From assembly GCF_026151335.1 (NCBI RefSeq), contig NZ_JAMQPP010000001.1: 64,000 nt of DNA; one strand, given 5' to 3'. The translations under genes and the position numbers were made by a program. Within the stretch, counting starts at the first letter, position 1. Every line of letters starts with the position of its first letter. This DNA is from Leptospira_A soteropolitanensis. Its GTDB lineage: Bacteria > Spirochaetota > Leptospiria > Leptospirales > Leptospiraceae. Under the pieces are notes generated by a model. The model saw only the letters and a program-made list of their open reading frames with translations. It was not told the DNA's origin and ran no database searches. Below, piece after piece: positions 62,934 through 64,000 of the stretch.

Positions 62934-63998
62934 TTAATTAGTGACTTCCCCAATGCTCTCCAATAATGCATCATATTGGTCATTGTCATTTTCCTTTATC
63001 TTATCCAATATAAATTGAGCTACTTTTTTTAATTCTGGAATATCAACTGGAATCATTCCCCTATCAAAAATCTCCTCTAAGTGAGAAAGCTCGTTGTTCA
63101 CTCTGTCGGTTAGTACAGTTGCTTGATTATTATTTCCAAAATATTTTAGTAACCTTTTTGAATTTGCATTTCGGGTATCGTTGTCAATCCTTGATGGGTA
63201 TTTATAAAACAATAAAGCTTCTAAAAACTTTCGGGCATTATTTCCAAAATTGTAGTAAGTGGAATAATTAGCTTCATCACTTATATTAGCATTTGCACAC
63301 AAATAAATTTGATGAAATAAGAAATTAAACTCGGTTACATAATCTTTTAGATATTTTGGCATTAATTTAAAATGGCTCTTTTGAGCTTCTCGAATTACTA
63401 TGAAAAATTGAGTTTTTCCACTATTCGGGAGTCTCTTTAAATATTTCAAAAAATCAAGATTATGTGTGGAAATAAATAATTGTTCAAACTCCTGTTTTGC
63501 TACAATCTCGGAGTTAATAAGACTATAAATGAAAAAAATATGGTTACTGTCTAGACTTGAAATAGGGTCATCAATCCAAATGATCGGCTTACTCCCTTTT
63601 GTTTCAATATCTTCAAGTTTTGCCATAAAGTAACAGAAAGCAATTAGGCTGCATTCACCTTCGCTTAAATGGTGGGCTTTTTTGCCGTTTCTGATTATTT
63701 CAAAGCGAATTTTTTTGCCTCCGAATTGGTCAGATTCTTCTAATGCTTTTAACGTAAGAAAGTCGTGTCCAAAAAAATTGTTGAGATATTCATTTACCTT
63801 CAAAGCTCCTTTTTCCTCATCCTTCATTAATCGCTCTTTATCTTCAATCGCCTTGATTTGTTTTTGAATTTTTGAATCAATGTCTGCTTTTTCGTGTGCT
63901 TTGGTATCAGCAATTTTCTTTAATGCATCAATTCTTAATGCTTCGGTTGAATACTGAATCAAATTTGCAAAGTCGCATACTTCTCTCAAACGCAACAA
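62934..63998 (-). CDS. AAA_13-type ATPase, 5' end outside the window
   Basis: 354 residues are visible; the frame runs off the right edge, so the N-terminal Walker A and part of the coiled-coil are missing. Visible: coiled-coil ('DIDSKIQKQIKAIEDKERLM'), ABC-type signature region 'HHLSEGECSLIAFCYFM', Walker B 'PIIWIDDPISSLDSNH' and 'LFISTHNLDFLKYL'. This is the AAA_13 family that includes the PrrC/RloC tRNA nucleases. The C-terminal 'NARKFLEALLFYKYPSRIDN' and 'DRVNNELSHLEEI' may be a HEPN- or nuclease-like part. First visible gene of the putative defence operon. Confidence 0.88.
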   Translation of the reverse strand: MLRLREVCDFANLIQYSTEALRIDALKKIADTKAHEKADIDSKIQKQIKAIEDKERLMKDEEKGALKVNEYLNNFFGHDFLTLKALEESDQFGGKKIRFEIIRNGKKAHHLSEGECSLIAFCYFMAKLEDIETKGSKPIIWIDDPISSLDSNHIFFIYSLINSEIVAKQEFEQLFISTHNLDFLKYLKRLPNSGKTQFFIVIREAQKSHFKLMPKYLKDYVTEFNFLFHQIYLCANANISDEANYSTYYNFGNNARKFLEALLFYKYPSRIDNDTRNANSKRLLKYFGNNNQATVLTDRVNNELSHLEEIFDRGMIPVDIPELKKVAQFILDKIKENDNDQYDALLESIGEVTN

Positions 63999-64000
63999 CC

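Noticed and set aside
1..64000. CRISPR array, IS element, prophage, tRNA or rRNA
   Set aside because: I saw no regularly spaced repeats, no transposase or integrase genes, no phage structural genes and no cloverleaf or rRNA-like sequence.

Overview
The window is an AT-rich, gene-dense bacterial chromosome segment that looks most like a spirochaete of the genus Leptospira, probably a saprophytic species. This is inferred from the many lipoproteins with loose 'LxxNC'-type lipoboxes, tandem TRL-like lipoproteins, several methyl-accepting chemotaxis proteins, creBCD, and a B12 riboswitch ahead of class Ia ribonucleotide reductase. No rRNA, tRNA, IS element, prophage or CRISPR array was seen, so the genus call is not proven.

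Region 1 (0.1-3.8 kb) holds ordinary accessory genes on the minus strand: DinB, a PadR regulator with a chromate transporter, a PhyH-type dioxygenase and a GNAT acetyltransferase. Region 2 (3.9-18.4 kb) is a copper and nitrogen-oxide block. Its core is a compact clade II (Sec-type) nitrous oxide reductase operon, read leftwards: fasciclin lipoprotein, cytochrome c lipoprotein, nosZ, a nosB-like membrane gene, nosL, nosD, nosF, nosY. Around it are a PCuAC copper-chaperone/outer-membrane fusion, a small Cys/His-rich exported protein, a bacteriohemerythrin, a membrane-anchored cytochrome c'-like protein, two small oxidase-subunit-I-like membrane proteins, a FadL-type porin and a CopD-like protein. 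FNR/DNR-type boxes (TTGAT-N4-ATCAA, some with one mismatch) lie before three of these transcription units, so low-oxygen or NO control of the block is likely.

Region 3 (18.5-48.2 kb) is mostly housekeeping and signalling: a U32-family protein, a DUF4349 lipoprotein, chemoreceptors, a gamma-glutamyltransferase-like lipoprotein, and creB-creC-creD with creC interrupted by a one-base frameshift in a T9 tract. Three TRL-like lipoproteins, a BamA-like barrel, a MASE1/CHASE hybrid kinase, the riboswitch-nrdB-nrdA unit, a cation/proton antiporter and an oxygen-binding-diiron-like protein paired with a soluble chemoreceptor-hairpin protein follow.

Region 4 (48.3-60.1 kb) is unusually rich in broken genes: a seven-repeat propeller lipoprotein (frameshift), a hotdog thioesterase (in-frame TGA), a fibronectin/Cys-rich repeat protein (two frameshifts), a truncated haemoglobin (TAA and TGA), a tautomerase-like protein (TGA) and a possible small ORF (TGA). 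Dispersed intergenic repeats also occur here. Region 5 (60.1-64.0 kb) is the edge of a probable defence island: an AAA_13-type ATPase that runs off the window, a GHKL ATPase with a nuclease-like C-terminus, and RhuM, in one tight operon. The rhuM coding sequence contains a 31-nt perfect palindrome.
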